DNA of 64,000 nucleotides, taken from assembly GCA_019739225.1 (NCBI GenBank), contig JAHHDT010000005.1:558001-622000 (forward strand), read 5' to 3'. The notes under the pieces are model-generated. The model was not told where the DNA came from. It saw only the letters and a list, made by a program, of their open reading frames with translations, and searched no databases. This stretch comes from Aquamicrobium sp. (lineage in GTDB: Bacteria; Pseudomonadota; Alphaproteobacteria; Rhizobiales; Rhizobiaceae). This document shows positions 30,501-37,881 of the stretch, one piece after another; positions within the stretch are counted from its first letter, which is position 1; each line of letters opens with the position of its first letter. A program made the position numbers and the translations under genes.

Positions 30501-30826
30501 TGTCGTCTGCCGAGGGGTTCTCGACGGCACTGCCCGCGGGACTTTCGATCTGCCGCACGGATGCAGAGACTGGCGCATGCACCGGCGCGAGGGGACCGTC
30601 CGTCACCTTCGCGGCCGAAGCAGGTGAATTCGTCACCTTGGCAGCCTATGTCGGCCGTCAAGGAACGGCGATCCCGTTCGATCCTGGAGCAAACCGGCTT
30701 TACGTCCATTTCCGGCAGGATGGCAGGACGGTCGGCGCGGCAAGCGTTCCAGTTTGCTCTGTAGATGCGGCAGGTTGCGGTAAGGTAATGAGCGAGCAAT
30801 CGGCACAGATGAAAACAGCACGATAA
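27503..30826 (+). CDS. Large secreted subtilisin-like serine protease with three C-terminal PPC-like modules
   Basis: 1107 residues from the ATG at 27503 (GAGGGGGGAATA upstream as ribosome site; the frame stays open back to 27404). N-terminal signal peptide (RRRCLLGAIAAGMLIGVGVSA), then an inhibitor-like propeptide (about residues 40-160). The S8 catalytic domain has D190 in VAVLDSGTW, H248 in GHGTHVAG, the oxyanion N365 in PAGNNG and S432 in GTSMAAAHVAG. Residues about 496-913 hold three roughly 135-residue modules of the pre-peptidase C-terminal type; about 190 further residues follow, with no autotransporter barrel. Cysteine pairs near the active site suggest disulfides and an extracytoplasmic location. 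Base composition looks less GC-rich than the neighbours. It lies between two copies of a penicillin-binding-protein upstream sequence. Confidence 0.9.
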   Translation: MRGNAGSRRRCLLGAIAAGMLIGVGVSAATSSPALDAAPAAFVRKVEDHDALWAKLAANPGTRLPVIVQFEMPALPKVAGFELPEAADGARMKAIHASQDKILNAAFSAGAPSLAAGGERNLKRLNFSPAFAILADAVEISRLASDPHVTRIVEDRLDPPLLSDTLPLIQMPAMYAGRASGHGYSVAVLDSGTWNSHEFLRASVSAEACFNTSGVQGSISRCPGGYDYSTAPGSAEDCIATNTYGCGHGTHVAGIAAGYHVYADEPIGGVAKNAQIISVNVFSLLPASACGTLVPGYNSCLRAFASDQLRALDYVYGQRNTYNIAAVSMSVGEGQNAGHCDGDARKSIIDQLKAAYVATVIPAGNNGFDNEVAAPACISSAITVGSSTKADVRSTFSNWGSLIDLVAPGSSIISSYIDGTDNSRFAALSGTSMAAAHVAGAFAALRQAYPGATVDMIEDALKSTGQGISSAGVTKPRIRVNDARLVLEDNDMPAPPAPPNDNFENRIAIALPTGLYGGRVVTGTNAGATTQAGEPVHARTASARNSVWWSYTPRSSGQISVSTTGSPNTALVLAVYSGNTIETLTEEVTYSSGSSRFFDGVAGVEYKIAVAGRNNHEGSIRLSIYGGAGTDQHPPANDNFASRIAISPHGAIFGPRTVTANNTYATAEYGEPQHANRPVATNSVWWRYTPATSGPITIDTRGSNFNTVLAVYTGGSRSLRAVAMNDDAPDLGRRSRVVFDGIAGTQYQIAVAGGYGNNSGHIRMTIRGGGRYAVNPPAINDTFANRIVISPHGALFGPRTVTGHNINATNEFREPRHANHPAATNSVWWRYTPATSGQITIDTRGSNFNTVLAVYTGRSAGGLRVVTHNDDAPDLGRRSRVTFNGIAGTQYQIAVAGGYGNNSGQIRMTVRGGGRHASSSVSELAGRSLPSRQTAPFAGLSVDGVAGARATAAARVDLVSAVVTSNNDGVLRIPTDGDGVAVVAVNNVGAGATLAAHLSLSSAEGFSTALPAGLSICRTDAETGACTGARGPSVTFAAEAGEFVTLAAYVGRQGTAIPFDPGANRLYVHFRQDGRTVGAASVPVCSVDAAGCGKVMSEQSAQMKTAR
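28990..30242 (+). repeat. Three tandem intragenic modules of the protease gene
   Basis: Module 1 about 28990-29385, module 2 about 29401-29811, module 3 about 29826-30242. Each encodes a start like NDNFxxRIxI, then NSVWWxYTPxxSGxIxxxT, then GVAGVEYKIAVAG or GIAGTQYQIAVAG and an ending RMTxRGGG. Modules 2 and 3 are very similar in DNA as well as protein (for example gtgtggtggcg followed by acacgcccgccac), which points to a recent duplication; module 1 is clearly more diverged. Confidence 0.85.
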
Positions 30827-30915
30827 AGTGGTGGGAGCCTCCGGCCGGCGGCTTCCTCCATGCGGACAAGAATCCTCGCAAGCGATTGAAATCCCTGCCT
30901 ATCGCGCTCTGTCGT

Positions 30916-30967
30916 CTTAACCCCCCTTTAAATAGCCGCATTTACTCTCCACCCGACCCGGTGCCCA
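30916..30967. repeat. Direct repeat upstream of the penicillin-binding protein gene
   Basis: 52 bp matching 27096-27147 at 51 positions, in the same orientation, 3.82 kb apart. It ends 28 bp before the intact gene's start and probably includes its promoter or leader (cttaaccccccttt then aaatagccgc). The two copies bracket the protease gene. Confidence 0.9.
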
Positions 30968-30995
30968 ACAGACTGAGATCGGACCTGCGGACGGG

Positions 30996-33158
30996 ATGGC
31001 CAGCCGAAATCGAAACACGCGCATAGAACCGACCTTCGGGGGAGGATCGCGAGACGACGACGCCTCGGCGTTTTTCGTCGGCGAAGACGATCGCGTGATG
31101 CCTGCAGCGCGAAAGGGCAAGGCAGCCCCGACCCGCAAGAAGGCGGCGAGCGGATCGACCCGCAGGCAACCATCCGGAAACCGCTCGCGCACCGGAAAGC
31201 ACAAGAAGCGGCGCGGCGTCTTCGGCCTCATGCGCGGCGCCATTTACTGGACGATGGTGATGGGCATCTGGGGCGGCATCGCCGCTGCGGGCCTCGTTGC
31301 CTTCTACGGCGCCCAGATGCCGGCAGCGACCACATGGGCAATACCCGACCGGCCGCCGAACGTGCGCATCGTCGCCGTCAACGGCCAGCTCGTCGCCAAT
31401 CGCGGCATGACCGGCGGCGAGGCCGTCGGCCTGCATGAAATGTCGCCCTTCATCCCGCAGGCGGTGATGGCGATCGAGGATCGCCGCTTCAACTCCCATT
31501 TCGGCATCGATCCGATCGGCCTCGCGCGCGCAATGGCGTCCAACGTCATGAGTGGGCGGGTAAGCCAGGGCGGCTCGACGCTGACCCAGCAGCTTGCCAA
31601 GAACCTGTTCCTCAAGCCGGAGCGAACCATCGAGCGCAAGGTGCAGGAAGTGCTGCTGGCGCTGTGGCTGGAGCAGAAGTACACCAAGGACCAGATCCTC
31701 GAGATGTATCTGAACCGGGTCTATTTCGGCTCGGGCGCCTATGGCGTGGAGGCGGCCTCGCGCCGTTATTTCGGCAAGTCCGCCCGCGACGTCTCGCTGT
31801 CGGAAGCTGCCTTGCTGGCGGGGTTGCTCAAGGCGCCGTCGCGGCTTTCGCCGGCCCGCGACCCGCAGGCGGCCGAGCAGCGCGCCCAGCTCGTGCTCGC
31901 CGCCATGCGCGACCAGGACATGATCGGCGACAGCCAGCTCGCAACCGCAATGAGCACGCCGGCCGTCCGCGCCACCGCCTACTGGACAGGTTCGGAGCAC
32001 TATTTCGCCGACCGCATCATGGAAGAGCTGCCACAGCTCATCGGCGAGGTGCGACAGGACATCGTCGTGGAGACAACCGTCGACCTCGTCCTGCAGACCT
32101 ATGCTGAGGGCTCGATACGCCGCCTGATCGACGAGGAAGGCAAGGAGCACAATGTCAGCCAGGGCGCGCTGGTGTCGATCGACGCCTCGGGCGCGGTGCG
32201 TGCGATGGTCGGCGGCTACGACTACGCCACGAGCCAGTTCGACCGCGCCTCGGAAGCGCGCCGGCAGCCGGGCTCCGCCTTCAAGCCGTTCGTCTTCATG
32301 GCCGCGCTCGAAAAGGGACTGTTCCCCGACACGATGCGCAACGATGCGCCGATCCGCATCGGCAAGTGGGCGCCGCGCAACTACAACGAAAAATACTACG
32401 GTCAGGTCTCGCTGAGCACGGCATTGTCCAAGTCGCTCAATTCCGTGGCGGTGCAGCTTGCGCAGGAAGTGGGAGCCTCGGCGATCGTCGAGGCCGCCTG
32501 GCGCATGGGCATCGAATCCGATCTGACGCCGAACCTGTCGATCGCGCTCGGCACGTCGGAGGTCACACCGCTGGAGCTGACGGCCGCCTATGTGCCATTT
32601 GCAAATGGCGGTTTCAGACCGGACATCCACTTCGTCAAGCAGATCACCACCGCCGGCGGCGAGGTGCTTTACCAGCACAGGTCGACCAGCGGGCCGCGCG
32701 TGGTGCGCCCGGAAATCGTCGGCATGATGAACGCCATGATGACCGAAACCGTGTCACAGGGCACGGCGCGACGCGCGGCCTTCGGCTGGCCGGCGGCCGG
32801 CAAGACCGGCACGACCCAGAACTCGCGCGACGCCTGGTTCGTCGGCTACACCGCGAACCTCACGACGGGCGTATGGTTCGGCAACGACGACGGGACCGCG
32901 ACCAAGAACATCACCGGCGGCTCGCTGCCCGCTGCGGCCTGGAACGACTTCATGGCTGCCGCGCATGAAGGCGTGCCGGTCGCCAACCTGCCTGGCAACT
33001 GGAACGGGCGGGTGCTCTCGCAGGTCGAGGACATTTTGCGCGCGCAGCCGGAAGCGGAGCATACGGCGTCGATCGGAGCACCGACACCGCCGGCCGAAGT
33101 GGGCGGGCAGGCGCCAAGGCCCGTTGGTTCGATCATGGACATCATCCTCGGCAATTGA
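30996..33158 (+). CDS. Class A penicillin-binding protein (PBP1A-type transglycosylase/transpeptidase)
   Basis: 720 residues; polymerises lipid II and cross-links peptidoglycan in the periplasm. Layout: a basic cytoplasmic tail (residues 1-78), one membrane anchor (about 80-105), a GT51 transglycosylase with E161 in the EDRRFNSHFGID motif and GGSTLTQQLAKNLF, then a transpeptidase domain with S427-x-x-K (SAFK), S480-L-N and K603-T-G-T-T. The C-terminal extension is Pro-rich. The start ATG at 30996 is fixed by the family-typical basic N-tail. A decayed relative lies 3.8 kb upstream. Confidence 0.93.
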   Translation: MASRNRNTRIEPTFGGGSRDDDASAFFVGEDDRVMPAARKGKAAPTRKKAASGSTRRQPSGNRSRTGKHKKRRGVFGLMRGAIYWTMVMGIWGGIAAAGLVAFYGAQMPAATTWAIPDRPPNVRIVAVNGQLVANRGMTGGEAVGLHEMSPFIPQAVMAIEDRRFNSHFGIDPIGLARAMASNVMSGRVSQGGSTLTQQLAKNLFLKPERTIERKVQEVLLALWLEQKYTKDQILEMYLNRVYFGSGAYGVEAASRRYFGKSARDVSLSEAALLAGLLKAPSRLSPARDPQAAEQRAQLVLAAMRDQDMIGDSQLATAMSTPAVRATAYWTGSEHYFADRIMEELPQLIGEVRQDIVVETTVDLVLQTYAEGSIRRLIDEEGKEHNVSQGALVSIDASGAVRAMVGGYDYATSQFDRASEARRQPGSAFKPFVFMAALEKGLFPDTMRNDAPIRIGKWAPRNYNEKYYGQVSLSTALSKSLNSVAVQLAQEVGASAIVEAAWRMGIESDLTPNLSIALGTSEVTPLELTAAYVPFANGGFRPDIHFVKQITTAGGEVLYQHRSTSGPRVVRPEIVGMMNAMMTETVSQGTARRAAFGWPAAGKTGTTQNSRDAWFVGYTANLTTGVWFGNDDGTATKNITGGSLPAAAWNDFMAAAHEGVPVANLPGNWNGRVLSQVEDILRAQPEAEHTASIGAPTPPAEVGGQAPRPVGSIMDIILGN

Positions 33159-33222
33159 TGTGCGTCTTTGCGCACTCGCTTTGGGTAACAGCTTCGGCTA
33201 GATAGCGGCGAGGAGATTTGCC

Positions 33223-33972
33223 ATGGCCGACGCCAACCCCCGCAAGACACTGGTGTTGACCGGCGCAAGCCGGGGTATCGGCCACGCGACGGTCAAGCGC
33301 TTTTCGGGCGAAGGGTGGCGCGTCATCACCTGTTCCAGGCAGGCATTCGCCGAGAACTGTCCCTGGCCATCGGGCCCGGAAGATCACATCAAGGTCGACC
33401 TTTCCGACCCTGAGGATGTGGGGCAGGCCGTGGCCGAGATACGCCACCGGCTTGAGGCCGAGGGGGGCCAGCTCGACGCGCTCGTCAACAATGCCGCGAT
33501 TTCGCCGAAGCTCGAGGGCGGCGCGCGCATGAACTCGATCGAGACACCGATGCATGTCTGGCGCGACGTGTTCCAGGTCAATTTCTTCGCCCCCATCATG
33601 CTGGCTCGCGGCCTGTTCAAGGAACTGGCCAAGGCCAAGGGGTCCGTCGTCAACGTCTCGTCGATCGCGGGCGGCAGGGTGCATCCCTTCGCCGGCACCG
33701 CCTACGCGACGTCGAAGGCCGCACTCGGTTCGCTGACCCGTGAGATGGCGGCCGATTTCGGCCCGCATGGCATCCGCGTCAACGCGATCGCGCCCGGCGA
33801 GATCGACACCGCGATCCTGTCGCCGGGGACGGAAAAGATCGTCGAGACGATCCCGCTGCGCCGGCTGGGTTCGACGGCGGAAGTCGCCGACATCATCTTT
33901 TTCCTGTGTTCCGGCCAGGCTTCCTACGTCACCGGCTCGGAAATCCACATCAATGGCGGCCAGCACGTCTGA
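33223..33972 (+). CDS. Short-chain dehydrogenase/reductase
   Basis: 249-residue classical SDR. Seen: the cofactor motif TGASRGIG (residues 14-21), NNAA (about 88), catalytic Ser in VNVSSIAGG, Tyr and Lys in YATSKAA, and the C-terminal GSEIHINGGQHV. Arg/Ser-rich residues after the second strand (CSRQ) slightly favour NADP(H). The substrate is unknown. It follows the penicillin-binding protein with a 64-bp gap and is convergent with the P450 gene; it may belong with either the cell-wall gene or the catabolic locus that begins downstream. Confidence 0.88.
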   Translation: MADANPRKTLVLTGASRGIGHATVKRFSGEGWRVITCSRQAFAENCPWPSGPEDHIKVDLSDPEDVGQAVAEIRHRLEAEGGQLDALVNNAAISPKLEGGARMNSIETPMHVWRDVFQVNFFAPIMLARGLFKELAKAKGSVVNVSSIAGGRVHPFAGTAYATSKAALGSLTREMAADFGPHGIRVNAIAPGEIDTAILSPGTEKIVETIPLRRLGSTAEVADIIFFLCSGQASYVTGSEIHINGGQHV

Positions 33973-34016
33973 AGCTCCGGCCGTCCGTGGATGACACGCG
34001 CCCAAGCGCGGCGTCT

Positions 34017-35252
34017 TCAGCCGACCTTGCTCACAAAGCGCACCGGCAGCCGTTCATATCCCCTCAGAACGTTGTTCATCGCCAGAACAGGCTCTCCCAC
34101 CTCGATACGCGCGACCCGATCGACCATTGCCGTGAGGATGCAGCGCATTTCCAGTCTGGCCAGTTGCATACCGGCGCAGGCGTGGATGCCGTGGCCGAAA
34201 CCGACATGGTCAATCAGGACGCGTCCCACGTCGAACGTCTCCGGGCGATCCCATTGCCGCTGGTCCCTGTTTGCCGAGGCATAGAGGATCAGCACCCGGT
34301 CGCCAGCCGGTATCGCGACGTCGCCGACGACCGTGTCGCCCGCGACCGTTCGAGTGAACCCGCGAATGGGCGATTCCAGCCGGACCGCCTCGTTGATCGC
34401 GTTGGGAACGAGCTTGGGTTCTTCCACCAGGCGTTCCCATTGGTCCGGGTTCGTGCCGAGCAGATATAGAAGGTGGCCGGTCGCATAGATCGTCGTGTCG
34501 AGGCTGGGTCCGAGATAGTCGCGCATCAGCATCTGGACCTGTTCGGGCCTTATGAGGCCCTGGTCGGCAGCGTCATAGAGCATCGCCACCCAGCCGTCCG
34601 GCCGCACGTTTTCGCGCGTCGCCTCGTTGACCGTGTAGGCGCGCATTTCCGTGATGATGGGAAAGGCGGCCTCCGCGCGTTCGTTGGCGCCGCCGAGCAT
34701 GTCGAACACGGCGCTGGCCCAGCGCAGCATGTTTTCCCGGCCGTGTTCGGGCATGCCGACCAGTTCCGACACGATCGACACGGGCAGGTACTGGGCAAGA
34801 TCGGCCATTCCGTCGAAGCTGCCCCGCGCCACGAGGCGCTCGACGAGGGCGTCGGCGGTCTTTGTGATGCGGTCCTTGACGTTGTTGAGGGCGCGCAGGC
34901 TGAGCGGCGCGGCGACGATGCGACGAAGCTCTTCGTGGAGCGGCGGATCGGAAGCGAGCAGGTTGCCCGGAGCGATGCCGTTGGCCCTGTCGTTTCCGGC
35001 TACGCCCTTGCCGGAACGAAACGTGTCGTGGTCTGAAAGACATGCGCGAACGTCGGCATGCCGCCCGATCGCCCACATGCCGTTGGCCGGCAGCCAGACC
35101 GCCGCGCCGAGATCGCGAATGCGGGAGTAGTGCGGGTAAGGGTCGCGGATCACCGCGTCGGAATAGATGTCTACGTCGTAGGCAGGAACGTCGTCCCGAA
35201 CGACGGATGGCGAGGTTGCTGCAATCATTGGTTCCTCCGACGGTTCGTTCAT
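34017..35252 (-). CDS. Cytochrome P450, CYP199-like
   Basis: 411 residues, soluble bacterial type. Seen: the I-helix region LGPSLDTTIYATGHLLY (with D-T-T rather than the usual A-G-x-E/D-T), the K-helix EAVRLESPIRGFTRT (E-x-x-R), SANRDQRQWDRPE, the heme loop FGHGIHACAGMQLARLE with the cysteine ligand, and a C-terminus NNVLRGYERLPVRF. Several of these stretches resemble CYP199 enzymes, which O-demethylate para-substituted benzoates (recalled, not searched). No ferredoxin or reductase gene is adjacent. ATG at 35252 is used; 35228 is an alternative. Confidence 0.85.
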   Translation of the reverse strand: MNEPSEEPMIAATSPSVVRDDVPAYDVDIYSDAVIRDPYPHYSRIRDLGAAVWLPANGMWAIGRHADVRACLSDHDTFRSGKGVAGNDRANGIAPGNLLASDPPLHEELRRIVAAPLSLRALNNVKDRITKTADALVERLVARGSFDGMADLAQYLPVSIVSELVGMPEHGRENMLRWASAVFDMLGGANERAEAAFPIITEMRAYTVNEATRENVRPDGWVAMLYDAADQGLIRPEQVQMLMRDYLGPSLDTTIYATGHLLYLLGTNPDQWERLVEEPKLVPNAINEAVRLESPIRGFTRTVAGDTVVGDVAIPAGDRVLILYASANRDQRQWDRPETFDVGRVLIDHVGFGHGIHACAGMQLARLEMRCILTAMVDRVARIEVGEPVLAMNNVLRGYERLPVRFVSKVG

Positions 35253-35439
35253 TCACGCCACGGGCAAGGTCAAAGGCAATCGCCCAGCCCGCCGTGTTCA
35301 TGGAGCGGACAGTTACGGCCGCGCGGTGTCGCGGGGTGATGCCTGGCCTAGGCTGGTATCGTTCACCTTGCCGCGACGACGCATTCCCGGGTTGCGGTGA
35401 GCGACGAGTTTCGAATGGACGCCAGGTCGAGGAGCGCAA

Positions 35440-37113
35440 ATGAAGCCGAAGCCAAAGAACATCCTGTTCGTCATGTTCGACCAGCTTCGCTGGGACTACC
35501 TGAGCTGCTACGGGCACCCGCACCTCAAGACGCCCAACATCGACCGGCTGGCTTCGCGCGGAGTGCGGTTCACGCGGGCTTACGTGCAATCGCCGATCTG
35601 TGGTCCCTCGCGGATGTCGACCTACACCGGGCGCTACGTCCACAGTCACGGCGCGTCATGGAACGGCATCCCGCTCAAGGTCGGCGAGATGACGATGGGC
35701 GACCATCTGCGGGCGGCGGGCATGGGCTGCTGGCTGGTGGGCAAGACCCATATGCGTGCGGACGCAGAAGGCATGCGTCGGCTTGGCCTCGATCCGGACA
35801 GCATCATCGGCGCCCGCGTGGCCGAATGCGGTTTCGATGTGTTCGAGCGCGATGACGGGATGGTCGCCATCGGGCCTGACGGACCGCTCGAAAACCCCGA
35901 TGAGCATCGCTATTCGCATTATCTGCGAGAGCGGGGCTACGCGGGCGACAACCCCTGGCACGACCACGCAAACTCCGGCGTGGACGACGCTGGAAACGTG
36001 CTGTCCGGCTGGTTCATGAAAAACGCCGCCGAGGCGGCGAACATCGAGGAACCCGACAGCGAAACGCCTTATCTCACGCGCCGGGCGATGGAGTTCATCG
36101 AGCAGGCTGCCGCACCGTGGCTATGTCATCTCAGCTATATCAAGCCCCACTGGCCATACATCGTACCGGCCCCGTATCACGCGATGTACGACACCTCGCA
36201 CATCAAACCTGCCGTGCGGACGAAAGATGAGTTCGACAACGCACATCCGGTGCTCAAGGCATTCATGACGTCGCCCGTCGGCAAGGCATTCAGCCGCGAC
36301 GAGGTGCGTGAAGCGGTGATCCCGGCCTATATGGGCCTCATCAAGCAGTGCGACGACCAGATCGGCCTGTTGCTGGAATGGCTGGATCAGACCGGACGGA
36401 TGGACGACACCATGATCGTGCTCACCTCCGATCATGGCGATTTCCTCGGCGACCACTGGATGGGTGAAAAGACCTTCTTTCACGACACCTCGGTCAAGAT
36501 CCCCCTCATCATCTTCGACCCGTCCAGCGATGCGGATGCGACGCGAGGCACGGTGTGCGACGAGCTTGTCGAAAGCATCGACCTGTTGCCCACATTTCTT
36601 GAAATCGCGGGGGGCGATCCGGAAGCCGTCGGCCACATCGTGGAAGGCAAGTCGCTGGTGCCCATCCTGCATGGCAAGGCGGACGGCGCGCACCGCGAAC
36701 GCGTCATCTGCGAATATGATTACGCTGCCACTCCCATCGCCGAGCGGCTGGGGGTCGGCGCGCGCGAGGCGGTCATCTTCATGGTCGCCGACAGGCGGTA
36801 CAAGCTGATCCACTGCGAAGGCGGGTTCCGGCCGATCCTCTTCGACCTGGAGGCCGATCCGGACGAACTGCACGACCTCGGCGACAGCGAGCAGCACGCC
36901 GCAATTATCGAGGAGATGTACGAACGCCTGTTCGCATGGACGCGCCGCATATCGCAGCGGACGACGCGCAGCGAGGCTCAACTGCAGGAGATGCGCACCG
37001 CGATACGGCGTCGCGGCGTGGTGCTCGGCGCCTATGACGAGAACGACATGCCGCTGGAATTGACGGTGCACTATCGCAACCGGAAGGCCGCGATCCGCAA
37101 GCCGGCCGGCTAG
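35440..37113 (+). CDS. Sulfatase/phosphonate-monoester-hydrolase-type enzyme
   Basis: 557 residues of the alkaline phosphatase superfamily. The N-terminal metal site NILFVMFDQLRWDYLSCYG and the formylglycine motif C54-G-P-S-R58 followed by TYTGRY show that Cys54 is probably converted to formylglycine. SDHGDFLGDHWMGEKTFF supplies the second metal-binding half. It hydrolyses a sulfate ester or phosphate/phosphonate ester; the choice between them cannot be made from motifs. There is no signal peptide, so it should be cytoplasmic. It overlaps the convergent SnoaL-like gene by 4 bp and is divergent from the P450 gene. Confidence 0.85.
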   Translation: MKPKPKNILFVMFDQLRWDYLSCYGHPHLKTPNIDRLASRGVRFTRAYVQSPICGPSRMSTYTGRYVHSHGASWNGIPLKVGEMTMGDHLRAAGMGCWLVGKTHMRADAEGMRRLGLDPDSIIGARVAECGFDVFERDDGMVAIGPDGPLENPDEHRYSHYLRERGYAGDNPWHDHANSGVDDAGNVLSGWFMKNAAEAANIEEPDSETPYLTRRAMEFIEQAAAPWLCHLSYIKPHWPYIVPAPYHAMYDTSHIKPAVRTKDEFDNAHPVLKAFMTSPVGKAFSRDEVREAVIPAYMGLIKQCDDQIGLLLEWLDQTGRMDDTMIVLTSDHGDFLGDHWMGEKTFFHDTSVKIPLIIFDPSSDADATRGTVCDELVESIDLLPTFLEIAGGDPEAVGHIVEGKSLVPILHGKADGAHRERVICEYDYAATPIAERLGVGAREAVIFMVADRRYKLIHCEGGFRPILFDLEADPDELHDLGDSEQHAAIIEEMYERLFAWTRRISQRTTRSEAQLQEMRTAIRRRGVVLGAYDENDMPLELTVHYRNRKAAIRKPAG

Positions 37114-37709
37114 CCGGCCACGAGCCAGGCTTTCGCTTCGCCGAGTACGCGATCCGCCTCGGGTGAGCCGTCGACGACGATGTCGGGCCGCAAGGTGCGG
37201 CCGCCTTCGACGAGCCGGTAGCCGAGATAGCGATAGGCTTCCGGGATGGACGAAAAGTCCGTCTCGTTCATGAAGCGATCGAATGCAGGCGAGGGGACGA
37301 CCGGATCAAGCCGGTCCTTCTCATAGATGGCGATGCGTTCGGCAATACGCCAGATGCCGTCCTGGCGGATCAGGCGATCGAGGAAGCGGGCGTAGCTCGT
37401 GTTGTCGACCGTGACGCCGGACAAGGTGGCGCGACCGAGAATCTGGACGCTCGTCTCGGCCAGAGCCCTGCCTTCCCCCACCTGCACGAAGGGTGTTCCG
37501 ATCAGGTGCTTGCTGCGCGGCGAGGTCTTCTTGTGGGTCGCACGGCAACGCGCGATGAAATCGTCATGAAGGCCGGCGAACCACGAGACGGAGATGATGC
37601 CGTCGCGCGCAAAGGTCTCCGCCAGTCGATCCCAGTCGCCCTGGTCGCGCCATAGCCCCCAGGCCTGGATGAGCTGGATGATGAGCAATGTGTCTTCGGC
37701 GCGGGTCAT
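37110..37709 (-). CDS. SnoaL/NTF2-like protein
   Basis: 199 residues. The first two thirds have the NTF2-like fold pattern of small-molecule cyclase, dehydratase or hydroxylase subunits: LIIQLIQAWGLWRDQGDWDRLAETFARDGIISVSWFAG, KHLIGTPFVQVGEGRALAETSVQIL and LIRQDGIWRIAERIAIYEKDRLDPV. Members in catabolic loci often act as auxiliary subunits or isomerases. The start at 37709 (MTRAEDTL) has AGGAGACC upstream; the longer frame is not needed. It is the only minus-strand gene between the sulfatase and hydroxylase genes. Confidence 0.75.
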   Translation of the reverse strand: MTRAEDTLLIIQLIQAWGLWRDQGDWDRLAETFARDGIISVSWFAGLHDDFIARCRATHKKTSPRSKHLIGTPFVQVGEGRALAETSVQILGRATLSGVTVDNTSYARFLDRLIRQDGIWRIAERIAIYEKDRLDPVVPSPAFDRFMNETDFSSIPEAYRYLGYRLVEGGRTLRPDIVVDGSPEADRVLGEAKAWLVAG

Positions 37710-37881
37710 GGCGGTCTCCTGCTTTTCCTTACGGCCCATTCTGTCGCTCGCAACGGCGGGCGCAGCTTTACGGCGCAAGCTGTCCGCGATGCGGACGGCG
37801 GGATGCGGAGCGTGGACGCGTTGCGGGCGCGCGCTTTAAGTCGCTCGAGTTAGGTCAGGAGAAGGTAGGAGAACGCTGGCA

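Noticed and set aside
30942-32678. 578-residue minus-strand open frame opposite the penicillin-binding protein
   Set aside because: Composition (His, Arg, Asp repeats) is that of a mirrored GC-rich gene.
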